Positions 34,725 to 43,507 of a DNA stretch of 55,033 nt are shown here, one piece after another. Position numbers and translations under genes: made by a program. This DNA is from Labrenzia sp. DG1229. Its GTDB lineage: Bacteria; Pseudomonadota; Alphaproteobacteria; Rhizobiales; Stappiaceae. Below the pieces are notes generated by a model, which worked only from the letters and a program-made list of their open reading frames with translations, was not told the DNA's origin and ran no database searches. Each line of letters opens with the position of its first letter. Positions within the stretch are counted from its first letter, which is position 1. The stretch is from positions 1-55,033 of the forward strand of contig NZ_KI928923.1 in NCBI RefSeq assembly GCF_000521215.1. The letters are read 5' to 3'.

Positions 34725-36053
34725 TCAACCAACCTGGGACAGGAGCACGCCCCCAAGTGCGGCTGCAAGCAACGTCCAGATCAGGTTCGCGTGCAAACGC
34801 AGCAGCAAAAAGCCGCACAGGGCTGCAAGCACGGGCACCCGCCAGTCGAGGCTGCCGACATCCGGAACCCAAAGCGTCAGCCAACCCCATTGCAGAGATG
34901 CGACTGTCTGAAAGAAGACATGCAGCGCAAACCAGACCGACAGGTTGAGAACGACACCGACGACAGCCGCGATGATGGCTGAAAGAGCGGACTTGAGCCG
35001 TGGTTGCGCGGAGATCCACTCGATATAGGGCGCTCCGGCAAAGATCCACAGGAAGCAAGGGACAAAGGTTGCCCAGAGAGCGACAAGGCCACCTGCTATT
35101 CCCAAAGCTGTCCCGCCTTCGTGAAATGCTGCGACATACCCCACGAACTGGGTCACCAGGATCAGGGGGCCGGGCGTTGTCTCCGCAAGACCGAGCCCAT
35201 CCATCATTTCCCCGGCACTCAGCCAGCCATGCAAGGTGACCACGTCCTGTGCCATATAGGCCAGGACGGCGTATGCCCCGCCGAAGGTCACAACAGCCAG
35301 CTTGGAAAAGAACCAGCCGATATCGCTCAGGATCGGGTAACCGGTAACCCATTCAAGAAGCATGAGCGGCCCGAGCCATATCCCCAGGCCGACGACGACA
35401 GTTACCAGCGTCCTGGACGGAGATGTTCTGACACGAACCGGTTCTTCGGCTGTATTCCCGGCAATCTTGTGGCCGAAGGCAGCGCCATAAAGTCCGGCGG
35501 CCAGCACGATCATCGGAAACGGCAAGGCGAGAAAGAAGATTGCGACAAAGGCCAGGCCAGCGATCACCCATTGTCGTCGTTCTGTCAGGGCCCGTTTCGA
35601 AAGCCGGATAAGTGCTTCCAGTACAACAATCAGCACGGCCGCCTTGATCCCTAGAAACAACTGGCTGATCAAGGGAACATTCCCGAACGCGGTGTAGATT
35701 GCAGCCAGCGCGAAGATCGCGAGTGCTCCGGGCACGACAAAAAGCAGTCCCGCCAGCAACCCGCCGGCAACACCGCGCAGTTTCCAGCCACAATAGGTCG
35801 CAAGCTGCATCGCTTCCGGACCGGGCAGGAGCATGCAGAATCCGAGGGCGTTGACATAGGTTTTTTCCGACAGCCAGCCGGTTTCGTCGACCAGCTTGCG
35901 ATGCATCAGTGCAATCTGGGCCGCCGGTCCGCCGAAGGAAAGAACGCCGATGCCGCCGAAAACGGACAAGAGCCGTTGCCATGACGTGTTTTCGGCATCA
36001 GGCCTGTCGGGGCCTCCGGCCGAGACCCCGGTGGAAGTTGTGTGCGATGACAT
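34725..36053 (-). CDS. chrA: Chromate transporter ChrA (long form)
   Basis: A 442-residue CHR-family membrane transporter built of two homologous halves, the long form. Landmarks are FGGIGVLSFGGPAAQIALMHR in the first half and FFSKLAVVTFGGAYAVLAYM in the second, each with the family's GGP or GG motif, plus GLAETTPGPLILVTQFVGYV. ChrA exports chromate from the cytoplasm. The ATG at 36053 follows the upstream gene by four bases, so the pair is coupled. The frame upstream to 36236 lies inside that gene and is not used. Confidence 0.94.
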   Translation of the reverse strand: MSSHTTSTGVSAGGPDRPDAENTSWQRLLSVFGGIGVLSFGGPAAQIALMHRKLVDETGWLSEKTYVNALGFCMLLPGPEAMQLATYCGWKLRGVAGGLLAGLLFVVPGALAIFALAAIYTAFGNVPLISQLFLGIKAAVLIVVLEALIRLSKRALTERRQWVIAGLAFVAIFFLALPFPMIVLAAGLYGAAFGHKIAGNTAEEPVRVRTSPSRTLVTVVVGLGIWLGPLMLLEWVTGYPILSDIGWFFSKLAVVTFGGAYAVLAYMAQDVVTLHGWLSAGEMMDGLGLAETTPGPLILVTQFVGYVAAFHEGGTALGIAGGLVALWATFVPCFLWIFAGAPYIEWISAQPRLKSALSAIIAAVVGVVLNLSVWFALHVFFQTVASLQWGWLTLWVPDVGSLDWRVPVLAALCGFLLLRLHANLIWTLLAAALGGVLLSQVG

Positions 36054-36057
36054 GACT

Positions 36058-36876
36058 TCAGCCCTTCTTGGTTGCAGTTGGCCAATCATGTCCTTCGTCG
36101 GCTGCGTCGCGCGCCCACCGGTAAAAGGCATCGTAGAGAGCCATTCCTGCTTCCAATTGCTGCAGATCATCTCTGTACATGCGCGACAGTCCCAAAGAAG
36201 CGGCCAGAAGACCGGCTGCTTCGGGCGCGAGATCATGACGATTTGTGTCTGCTGCGCGCACTATTTTGGCAAGCCGGGAAAGCGGGTCGGTCTGAAGCGC
36301 AAACTCCTCCACCATCGTATCGAAGCTGCAGAATTCTCCGCGGTGGCTCCAGAACGATCCTTCGATATCGAAGGGCGTCGCATTGAATTTTTCGGCAACG
36401 GCTTCTACTTGCGCCGGCGAAACGAACAGGAAACGGGCATTGGAATCCACAAAACGGCGGATCAACCACGGACATGCGATCCGATCGATCTTCGGCCGGT
36501 GGCGCGTCACCCACACCGTTTGCCCGACTTCATTGCATTCAGGCAGCTTTGCCGCCGGGATCATCGGCAACCCGGCCTCGCGCCACGCAATACAGCCGCC
36601 TTCCAGATTTTCGGCAGAGATTCCGTCCGACCTCAGAGTTGCGGCAACTCCCTCGGAAAGCTTCAGCCCTCTCCAGCACGCAATCGCAACTTTGCGGCCT
36701 TTCAACCGGTCCGAGATCTCGCTGATCTTCGAAAAGGGATGCCGGAAGGATCCCGGAATCAGATGTGGATCGTCGTTAAAGTCCTCGTCAATACGCACAT
36801 CGACAATCACCGGAGACTCAGGGGTACCGATCAGTCTGGAAAGCTGGGATATGGATATGGAATTCAGAGACGGCAT
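36058..36876 (-). CDS. Rhodanese plus ChrB-type chromate resistance protein
   Basis: A 272-residue two-domain protein. Residues 1-110 are a rhodanese fold with a Cys67 at the active-site position (VAIACWRGLKLSEG). Residues 120-265 match the ChrB C-terminal domain: VWVTRHRPKIDRIACPWLIRRFVD, split here as TRHRPKIDRIACPWLIRRF, then TPFDIEGSFWSHRGEFCSFD. ChrB proteins go with ChrA and act as chromate sensors or resistance factors. The N-terminal fusion to rhodanese is a known variant. It is directly upstream of chrA. Confidence 0.9.
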   Translation of the reverse strand: MPSLNSISISQLSRLIGTPESPVIVDVRIDEDFNDDPHLIPGSFRHPFSKISEISDRLKGRKVAIACWRGLKLSEGVAATLRSDGISAENLEGGCIAWREAGLPMIPAAKLPECNEVGQTVWVTRHRPKIDRIACPWLIRRFVDSNARFLFVSPAQVEAVAEKFNATPFDIEGSFWSHRGEFCSFDTMVEEFALQTDPLSRLAKIVRAADTNRHDLAPEAAGLLAASLGLSRMYRDDLQQLEAGMALYDAFYRWARDAADEGHDWPTATKKG

Positions 36877-37012
36877 GGCGCGTCCTCCCGTTCAATTGGG
36901 TTTCAAGGACGCGAAACTTCAGCTTACGCCTCACGGGGTGTTCGCTCGCCCCATGGGTTTTAAGTGCCAAATCAGGGATGGTCTGTCAAGGAGGCCCGAG
37001 AGGAGATTTACC

Positions 37013-39562
37013 TCACCCGTTCAGGACATCCTTCACGGTTGTGGCCAGTTGCTTCAGCGTGAACGGTTTCGGCAGAAAGAAGAATTGCTCGCCTTCAGGC
37101 AGATTTTCCTCAAAGGCATCTTCCGCATATCCGGAAACGAAAATGATCTTCAGATCGGGCTGGGTCTTGCGCAACTCCACCAGAAGTGTCGGTCCGTCCA
37201 TCTCCGGCATGACCACGTCGGAAACAACCAGATCAATTTCACCATCCGTCTCTTCCATGACTTCAAGCGCCTCGTTGCCGGTTCCTGCCTCATGAACGGT
37301 ATAGCCTCGCGACGTCAATGCACGCGCGGCAAAGGCCCGGACGGCTTCTTCATCTTCGACAAGAAGGATCGAGGCGGATCCGGTAAGGTCGGCGACCTTT
37401 TCCGGTTCGCTTTCCTTGGGTTCCGGTTTCGGTTCATCGACCACGTCCGGAATGTGACGCGGCAGGAAGAGCCGGAATGTCGTGCCTGCATCAACTTCGG
37501 AGGTACAGAAAATAAAGCCGCCCGTCTGCTTGACGATGCCATAGACCGTCGACAGCCCGAGGCCCGTCCCCTTGCCGACTTCCTTGGTGGAGAAGAACGG
37601 GTCGAATATCTTCTCCATGATCTCAGGCGGCATTCCGTGACCGGTATCATTCACTTCGACAAGCGTATATTCACCCGGCGGCATTCCGCGCGTGTTCTCG
37701 AACTGGGTGGACTCGGCTTCCTCAACGTTTCTCGTGCGAATTGTCAGGCGCCCGCCTTCAGCCATGGCATCGCCGGCGTTCACCGCCAGATTGACGATAA
37801 CCTGCTCCAACTGGTTTAGGTCTGCCATCACCGGCCAGAGGTCACGGCCATGAACAACCTTCAACTCGACTTTTTCGCCCAGAAGCCGGTCCAGCAGAAT
37901 TGAGAGATCGGCCAGAACGTCATTCAGTTCAAGTCGCTGCGGCCGCAATGTCTGGCGACGAGAGAATGCCAGAAGCTGCCGGACAAGGCCCGCGGCCCGG
38001 TTGGCGTTCTGCTTGATGTTCATGATGTCCTGGAAGGACGGATCGGTCGGCCGATGGCTGGCAAGCAGCAGATCGGAGAACCCGATGATCGCGGTCAGAA
38101 CGTTGTTGAAGTCGTGCGCAACGCCACCAGCAAGCTGGCCGATGGCCTGCATTTTCTGGCTCTGCGCAAATTGCGCTTCCAGGGCACGCTGCTGTGTTGT
38201 TTCGAGCGCATAGACGATTGTGGTTTCGCCGTCGCCTTCACCGTCCTGAACGGCAGAGACATAGAATGTGGCGGAACGCGGATCGTTTCCTTCCACGAGC
38301 GGAATGTCAATCGGGGAAACTTCCCCGATACCGTTCGCCGCAGCCGACAGTGCCTTGGAGAGTTCCTCGCGGCCGCTCTCGGCAACATAGGCTTCCAGTT
38401 TTGGCGACTCTTCGACCGAGTCCACCGCACCGAACAGCTTCAGGAACGGTGCGTTGGTGCGCAGAACCCGGCCGTCGTTGTTGAGCGAGGCAATCGATAT
38501 CGGCGTGTTGTTGAAGAAGCGCGCAAAACGGACTTCCGCTGCCCGCAGGGCCTCGGACGCCTCCTCCCCGCGCGACCGGTTCAACACCAGCGTCCTGCTG
38601 TCGCCGGGTTGTCCGTTTTCGCCGAATGGAACACGGTGCAGAAGGCGCACGGGAAGTCCGCGTCCGTTGCGGGTGACGAAGTCGAGATCGAAGGTCTCGC
38701 TTTTGACTTCTCCCGCCTGCCCCTTGACGGAGCGGATCAGTTCGGTGCCGTCACCGCGTACGATCTCTGACAGATCAAGGTCGCCGGCATCAAACTGCGC
38801 CAGATCGTAACCAAGCCAGTCGGCAAGCGTCGCATTGAGATAAACAAGGCGGCCATGCGCATCACTGGAAAAGAAACCGGCGGGTGCATGATCGAGGAAA
38901 TTGATGGCCCGCTGCAATTCCTGGAAGGAGTTTTCCTGCTCGGCCCGGTCCCGGGTGATGTCGGCCAGCTGCCAGATCGCCCTTTGCCTGCCGCCGCGTT
39001 CGTGTTCCGGCTGCAGGGGGCGGACGGATACACGGTACCAGCGGGCCGTCCCTTCCACCCGACCAAGCGGGACTGGCATGCGGATCTCTTCCTGTGCCTT
39101 GCGCCCGTCACGCATGGCCTGCGACAGCCGGAAAATCGCATCCGCCGCATCCGGATCAGAGGAAAACACCCGTTCCACCACCGTGATGTCGGCCGCGCTA
39201 TCGGCCCCCGTAAGATCGGCATAGGCCTTGTTGGCATAGACCAGCCGTCCGTCCATGTCCGTGATAAGTGCGCCGTCTTCCATCGTGTCGACAAAAGCGG
39301 CCGCAAGCGGATTGGCTTCACCAGGGCGAGCCGACAGGCGCAGGAACCCGATGGCACCGGCAAACAGGCAGAAGACACCGACAACGGCCAAAATGCCCAG
39401 CAGCGCGAGTATGAACGGCTGTGCCACTTCACGGTCCATAACCGCAAAGGCTGCAGCCGCACCGACGAGCAGCAGTGCCAGACCTATCAACAGGCCAATA
39501 TTTCCAGAACGCTCCGGCCGGCTGATCATCGGCCCGCCCGGCGTCCCGTCCATGTCACTCAT
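37013..39562 (-). CDS. cckA: Cell-cycle hybrid histidine kinase CckA
   Basis: An 849-residue hybrid kinase. Two membrane helices lie at 22-44 and 50-75. PAS-like domains follow at about 85-205, 215-330 and 340-460. The phosphoacceptor is His483 in [12 protein letters not shown]. The ATPase domain ([34 protein letters not shown]) runs to 700, and the receiver domain has Asp782 in [12 protein letters not shown]. This layout, with the H-box typical of the group, is CckA, which feeds phosphate through ChpT to CtrA. It is the last gene of the flgB-flhB run, 162 bases after flhB. Confidence 0.95.
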   Translation of the reverse strand: MSDMDGTPGGPMISRPERSGNIGLLIGLALLLVGAAAAFAVMDREVAQPFILALLGILAVVGVFCLFAGAIGFLRLSARPGEANPLAAAFVDTMEDGALITDMDGRLVYANKAYADLTGADSAADITVVERVFSSDPDAADAIFRLSQAMRDGRKAQEEIRMPVPLGRVEGTARWYRVSVRPLQPEHERGGRQRAIWQLADITRDRAEQENSFQELQRAINFLDHAPAGFFSSDAHGRLVYLNATLADWLGYDLAQFDAGDLDLSEIVRGDGTELIRSVKGQAGEVKSETFDLDFVTRNGRGLPVRLLHRVPFGENGQPGDSRTLVLNRSRGEEASEALRAAEVRFARFFNNTPISIASLNNDGRVLRTNAPFLKLFGAVDSVEESPKLEAYVAESGREELSKALSAAANGIGEVSPIDIPLVEGNDPRSATFYVSAVQDGEGDGETTIVYALETTQQRALEAQFAQSQKMQAIGQLAGGVAHDFNNVLTAIIGFSDLLLASHRPTDPSFQDIMNIKQNANRAAGLVRQLLAFSRRQTLRPQRLELNDVLADLSILLDRLLGEKVELKVVHGRDLWPVMADLNQLEQVIVNLAVNAGDAMAEGGRLTIRTRNVEEAESTQFENTRGMPPGEYTLVEVNDTGHGMPPEIMEKIFDPFFSTKEVGKGTGLGLSTVYGIVKQTGGFIFCTSEVDAGTTFRLFLPRHIPDVVDEPKPEPKESEPEKVADLTGSASILLVEDEEAVRAFAARALTSRGYTVHEAGTGNEALEVMEETDGEIDLVVSDVVMPEMDGPTLLVELRKTQPDLKIIFVSGYAEDAFEENLPEGEQFFFLPKPFTLKQLATTVKDVLNG

Positions 39563-39724
39563 ACGTCCTGTCTCCCCGGCCCGATTCGGTTTACAAGGGA
39601 CCGTGTGTAAGCATTCTGTGCTTAATAACTAATTTCAACTGATATGCAGCTTACTTCTGTTGAAATTCGCCCGTTTGGCCGCACCATACGCGTGAATTTT
39701 CCACAAGATGCAGAAAGTGCGTTC

Positions 39725-40804
39725 CTAGTTTGCCCTCCAGGAAGCGCGCCGGCGCATGCGGTACACAAAGCCGATCACCTCGGCAACCGCCTTGTAGTGT
39801 TCCTCGGGAACCTCCCGATCGATATCAACCGTAGCATAGAGCGCTCTTGCCAACGGAGGATTTTCCACTACCGGAATTTCGTTTTCCCTGGCAATTTCCC
39901 TCATTTTCAGGGCGATTGCGTCTGTCCCCTTTGCAAGACAGAGCGGGGCACCCATGCCCTCTTCATATTTCAGCGCGACCGCATAGTGAGTCGGGTTCGT
40001 CACGACCACAGTCGCCTGCGGTACGGCAGACATCATCCGCTTGCGCGAACGTTCCATACGCAGCTGACGGATCTTGCCCTTGACCTGCGGGTCACCTTCG
40101 GTCTGCTTGTACTCTTCCTTGACTTCGCGAAGCGTCATCTTCTGCTTATTGAACCACTTGTTTTTCTGATAGATGAAGTCTGCGCCCGCCACCACCGTCA
40201 TGACGGCAAGAATTGCTGCCAGCAGCTGCAGAATTAGAACGCGCGCCTCCTGGAGGATCACGCTCGTTTCGGCAAAGATAATGATCTCGGCTTCGTCCCT
40301 GTGCGGCCACATGACGGCGACCATGACGGTGCCAACGATCGAGATCTTGAGCATTCCCTTGGTGAAGTTGACCAGGCTGTCTGCAGAAAACAGGCGCTTG
40401 AAGCCGGAAGCCGGAGACACCTTGGAAAGCTTTGGTTTGATTGTCTCGCCCGTAAAGAGGGGTTGATGCTGTATGAGATTGCCCGCGACCGCCATCAATA
40501 CCAGCGCGATCAGCGGCACTCCGACGATCAGGGCGACTGACTGACCCGTATCGCGCCACAGCGCTTTCAGCGCATAACCATCCACCGGGATCTGGTGGGC
40601 ATGCTCCAGGTAGCCGCTCATCAGCTCTCCCAGCGAGGCAGCTGCGCCAGGTGCGAAGATCGCGATCATCAGGGTTGCGCCGGCAAGCGTGAACCAGGTG
40701 CTGACTTCTTGCGATTTGGGAACGTCCCCCTTGTCATGCGCTTCCTTCAAGCGCTTTTGCGTGGGGTCCTCTGTCTTTTCTGAGTCGTCGGTATCGTCAG
40801 CCAT
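39725..40804 (-). CDS. flhB: Flagellar export switch protein FlhB
   Basis: A 359-residue FlhB. Four membrane helices in the first 215 residues are followed by the cytoplasmic domain with the autocleavage motif NPTH at 270-273 (VVTNPTHYAVALKYEEG). GTD-x-IALKMREIARENEIPVVE, in part, marks the C-terminal core. It controls substrate switching in the flagellar export gate. It starts nine bases after the fliR stop and so follows it in the operon. Confidence 0.96.
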   Translation of the reverse strand: MADDTDDSEKTEDPTQKRLKEAHDKGDVPKSQEVSTWFTLAGATLMIAIFAPGAAASLGELMSGYLEHAHQIPVDGYALKALWRDTGQSVALIVGVPLIALVLMAVAGNLIQHQPLFTGETIKPKLSKVSPASGFKRLFSADSLVNFTKGMLKISIVGTVMVAVMWPHRDEAEIIIFAETSVILQEARVLILQLLAAILAVMTVVAGADFIYQKNKWFNKQKMTLREVKEEYKQTEGDPQVKGKIRQLRMERSRKRMMSAVPQATVVVTNPTHYAVALKYEEGMGAPLCLAKGTDAIALKMREIARENEIPVVENPPLARALYATVDIDREVPEEHYKAVAEVIGFVYRMRRRASWRAN

Positions 40805-40813
40805 GTTGCGGCG

Positions 40814-41587
40814 CTACCCCACGATAAACTTGCCGAGCGCTTCCTGGAAATGATCGAGATAGAACATCATCAGGGTCGCAATCAGCGCCATGAGAAGGAA
40901 CAGCCCTACCGCGATGTTGACCGGCATGGCGATGAAGAAGATCTGCATTTGCGGCATCAGCTTGTTGAGCAGGCCGAGACCAAAATAAAAAACCAGACCG
41001 ACAACAAGAAAGGGAGCGCTCATACGCACGGCAATCGTGAAGACGTGAGCAACGGTATCGGTCGCATTTTGCGCGAAATCGGCAACCGGGGGAGCGTTTC
41101 CAGGTGGAAAAATCGTGAAACTGTCATACATCGCGGCAATGATCAGGTAGTGCGAGTCCGTCACGAACACCAGGGTAATGCCGAGAACTGCAAGAAAGTT
41201 GCCGTAAAGGGCCCCCTGCTGGCCTTCATTGGCAATGTCTGTCCCGAGAGCGAAGGCAAGCCCGGACTGGTTTGCCATGATGACACCCGCGATCTGCAGG
41301 ACCGAAGTGATCAGCCGGGCGCAAAGACCGATACCGAAGCCTATCGCAAGTTCGCCACCAAGCAGGACCAGAAGCTGCATCATGTTGGCTGTGAGGTTGG
41401 CCGGGTAGAGCGAGGCGGCCACCGGATACATCACAAGCGTAAGTGCAAGCGCAATGGTGAGGCGGAAACGCATGGGAATGGAACTTTCCCCAAGAGCCGG
41501 CAAGAGCATCAGCATTGTGCCGAGCCGCGCAAACATCAGCAGGAACGCCGCAGCAATATCAGGCAGAAAATCGAGCTGAATGGTCAT
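40814..41587 (-). CDS. fliR: Flagellar export gate protein FliR
   Basis: A 257-residue FliR with about six hydrophobic segments. Typical parts are FARLGTMLMLLPALGESSIP at the N terminus and GLARLITSVLQIAGVIMANQ-like sequence (here LCARLITSVLQIAGVI) in the middle. It completes the FliP5-FliQ4-FliR1 gate of the flagellar secretion system. It follows fliQ by 13 bases. Confidence 0.95.
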   Translation of the reverse strand: MTIQLDFLPDIAAAFLLMFARLGTMLMLLPALGESSIPMRFRLTIALALTLVMYPVAASLYPANLTANMMQLLVLLGGELAIGFGIGLCARLITSVLQIAGVIMANQSGLAFALGTDIANEGQQGALYGNFLAVLGITLVFVTDSHYLIIAAMYDSFTIFPPGNAPPVADFAQNATDTVAHVFTIAVRMSAPFLVVGLVFYFGLGLLNKLMPQMQIFFIAMPVNIAVGLFLLMALIATLMMFYLDHFQEALGKFIVG

Positions 41588-41600
41588 CAGGCCCCTTGCG

Positions 41601-41870
41601 CTATCCTCCGGTGGTCAGGATCATTTCGGTCACGCGCCCCATGAAGCTCTCCAACACCTGGCTCATGAATGGCAGCGTGACCAGGATCGTGACAAAGATC
41701 GCAAGAATTTTCGGAACAAAAACGAGCGTCATTTCCTGTATTTGGGTCAACGCCTGGAACAGCGCGATGACCACGCCGACAATAAGCCCCACCACCATGG
41801 TGGGACCTGCAACCAGGATCATTGTCCAGACACCCTCACGGGCAATGTCAAGCACTTCACCGGCGGTCAT
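41601..41870 (-). CDS. fliQ: Flagellar export gate protein FliQ
   Basis: An 89-residue FliQ with two membrane helices. Landmarks are GEVLDIAREGVWTMILVAGP, LIVGVVIALFQALTQIQEMT and LVFVPKILAIFVTILV. Length is that of the family when the ATG at 41870 is used; a longer frame to 41951 has no support. It lies between fliE and fliR. Confidence 0.95.
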   Translation of the reverse strand: MTAGEVLDIAREGVWTMILVAGPTMVVGLIVGVVIALFQALTQIQEMTLVFVPKILAIFVTILVTLPFMSQVLESFMGRVTEMILTTGG

Positions 41871-41892
41871 GTTTCGCCCCCGCAAATTGGAA

Positions 41893-42207
41893 TCAGATCG
41901 GCATCCGCATGATTTCTTCGTAGGCGGAGATAACCCTGTCGCGGACGGCAACCATTGTTTCCAGGGCCAGTTCGGTTTCCGCCACGGCCGTTACGACATC
42001 GACCACACCGGTCTTGCCTTCGATCATGCCGATAGCCATGTTATCGGTCTGCTGTCCCTTGTCGACGACGGTCTCGACGGCTTCCTGCACCATCTGGCCG
42101 AAATCAACGGCTGAGCGATCCGGTACCGTTTCCTCGACCGCGCGTGCCTGCTGCTGCAGCTTGGCAGCAATCTGATAAGCATTGTTTGCAATAGACGGTG
42201 TGGTCAC
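41893..42207 (-). CDS. fliE: Flagellar hook-basal body protein FliE
   Basis: A 104-residue FliE linking the MS ring to the rod. The C-terminal half has the family pattern: VDKGQQTDNMAIGMIEGKTG, VVTAVAETELALETMVAVRD, then AYEEIMRMPI. It starts with GTG at 42207, preceded by AGGGGC. As the sequence stands, its first 104 bases lie inside the extended flgC frame; after correcting that frame the two do not overlap. Confidence 0.95.
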   Translation of the reverse strand: MTTPSIANNAYQIAAKLQQQARAVEETVPDRSAVDFGQMVQEAVETVVDKGQQTDNMAIGMIEGKTGVVDVVTAVAETELALETMVAVRDRVISAYEEIMRMPI

Positions 42208-42652
42208 TGCCCCTGCCCCTTTCAGTGGTTAGCCCCCGGATCACGCCCGCAGGTATGTCGATGGTTCGCTGCAGCATCCGCCGCGTCGATTCAATAACGT
42301 TCAGATTGGCTTCGTAGGAACGTTGCGCCTCACGCATGTCGGTCGTCTCGATCAACGTATTGACATTCGGTTGGAGCACGTACCCTTTCTCGTCTGCGGC
42401 CGGATGTCCGGGCATATAGGTCGACTTGAAATCCGACGAATCCTCCGCGACCTTGCCGAGTTCGACTTTCTCCGCGCCCAACTCCTTGTCGAAGTGGCTT
42501 TTGAATGTCGGAATTTTCCGGCGGTAAGGTTCTTCTTCGGGCGTGCGCGCTGTCGAATTCGCGTTGGCAATATTCTCCGCGATTATGCGCATGCGCCCGT
42601 TTTGTGCTTTCAGCCCGCTCGCTGAAACAAATAGAGATTTGATCAGATCCAT
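42104..42652 (-). CDS. flgC: Rod protein FlgC, C-terminus frameshifted
   Basis: The reading frame gives 182 residues, against about 136-140 for FlgC. Residues 1-133 are a normal FlgC (LFVSASGLKAQNGRMRIIAE, ENIANANSTARTPE, TDMREAQRSYEANLNVI, RRMLQRTIDI). After that the frame runs into a low-complexity stretch inside fliE. Reading 42252-42253 as one base rather than two gives IDILRA and a TGA at 42241-42243, the usual FlgC end, with 33 bases left before fliE. The gene is real; the single-base gain is either a sequencing error or a natural change. Confidence 0.92.
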   Translation of the reverse strand: MDLIKSLFVSASGLKAQNGRMRIIAENIANANSTARTPEEEPYRRKIPTFKSHFDKELGAEKVELGKVAEDSSDFKSTYMPGHPAADEKGYVLQPNVNTLIETTDMREAQRSYEANLNVIESTRRMLQRTIDIPAGVIRGLTTERGRGSDHTVYCKQCLSDCCQAAAAGTRGRGNGTGSLSR

Positions 42653-42683
42653 ATTGCCGGTCCTTTTTCAGCTGTCACGGATC

Positions 42684-43100
42684 CTAAACGCTCTTTGACA
42701 GAGCGGTCCGGATCAGCCCCAGTCCCTTGGTGTAAAGGCTCGTTGCAGCCTGAAAATCCATCTGGTTCTGCGTGATTTTCATCATCTGCTCTTCCAGATT
42801 GACGTTGTTGCCATTTGGCGTGATTTCAAATGAATCGCGCTTTTCTACCTTGGTGGACAGGTTTCCGGAGACAGCGCCTGAAATATGCCCGACCTTCGTC
42901 GTTTTCGTTGTCAGCGCGGATTGCTGAAGACCGATGTGATCTTCAAAGGAATACGTTTTGACGTCCCTGGATACATATCCGGGCGTATTTGCATTCGCGA
43001 TGTTTTCCGCCAAAACACTCTGACGTGTTTGGTGCCATCGCATTTTCGACTTCAGCGCCTGAAACAGAGGCAGGTCCGTAGAGGCCATCCCATTCACCAT
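42684..43100 (-). CDS. flgB: Rod protein FlgB
   Basis: A 138-residue FlgB, a proximal rod protein. The family N-terminal pattern is present as FQALKSKMRWHQTRQSVLAE followed by NIANANTPGYVSRDV, and the end is MDFQAATSLYTKGLGLIRTA. It is the first gene of the flgB-flgC-fliE-fliQ-fliR-flhB run. ATG at 43100 or 43088 could be the start. A CtrA box lies 38 bases upstream. Confidence 0.95.
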   Translation of the reverse strand: MVNGMASTDLPLFQALKSKMRWHQTRQSVLAENIANANTPGYVSRDVKTYSFEDHIGLQQSALTTKTTKVGHISGAVSGNLSTKVEKRDSFEITPNGNNVNLEEQMMKITQNQMDFQAATSLYTKGLGLIRTALSKSV

Positions 43101-43507
43101 CCGTTAACCAACTAGGCAATGATTGCCGCCCCAATGGTTAATGAATGGTTAACAGCCACCCGCCCCTGCATCGCAACCCCTTCAAAAATCAGTGGAAGAG
43201 AGCAACATTCCTTCGCATTTTGCAAAATGTAGGTGTGCTGCAACAGGTAAATTTTGCCCGCTTCTGTTAACTTTGAGACCTAGAGAGATTCGCGTGGCTT
43301 CGGCAAGGTTTCTTGAAAAACCGCCATCGGGTCCTGAGAGTAGCTGGCGCTGAAAGCGGAACATTTGCAAGCGGTCAGGGACAATGATGCGAAACAGGGT
43401 CATTTCCCGATTTGCTGGGGATAAGCGGAGCGCTCCCCAATTATGGCGGAAGTCCAGAGTAACCGAAGATCAAAATCAGTCCGCTGGCGGGGCGGCACGA
43501 GGTAAAC
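43101..43507. other. Divergent promoter region flgB / fliO
   Basis: This 407-base region separates flgB from the divergent fliO. It holds a perfect CtrA box at 43138-43153, close to flgB. The part nearer to fliO is A+T-richer around 43200-43280 and contains another TTAAC at about 43267. No coding frame is supported. Confidence 0.6.
43138..43153. promoter_or_regulatory. CtrA binding box, perfect TTAA-N7-TTAAC
   Basis: TTAA at 43138-43141, seven bases, then TTAAC at 43149-43153. This is the full CtrA consensus. It lies 38 bases before flgB and 355 before fliO, so it most likely serves flgB and perhaps fliO. CtrA control of early flagellar genes is established in Caulobacter and seen in many alphaproteobacteria. 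Confidence 0.8.

Noticed and set aside
36383..37819. A 478-residue plus-strand frame across the ChrB-type gene and cckA
   Set aside because: It spans two real minus-strand genes and their gap, and has no family pattern or ribosome binding site.
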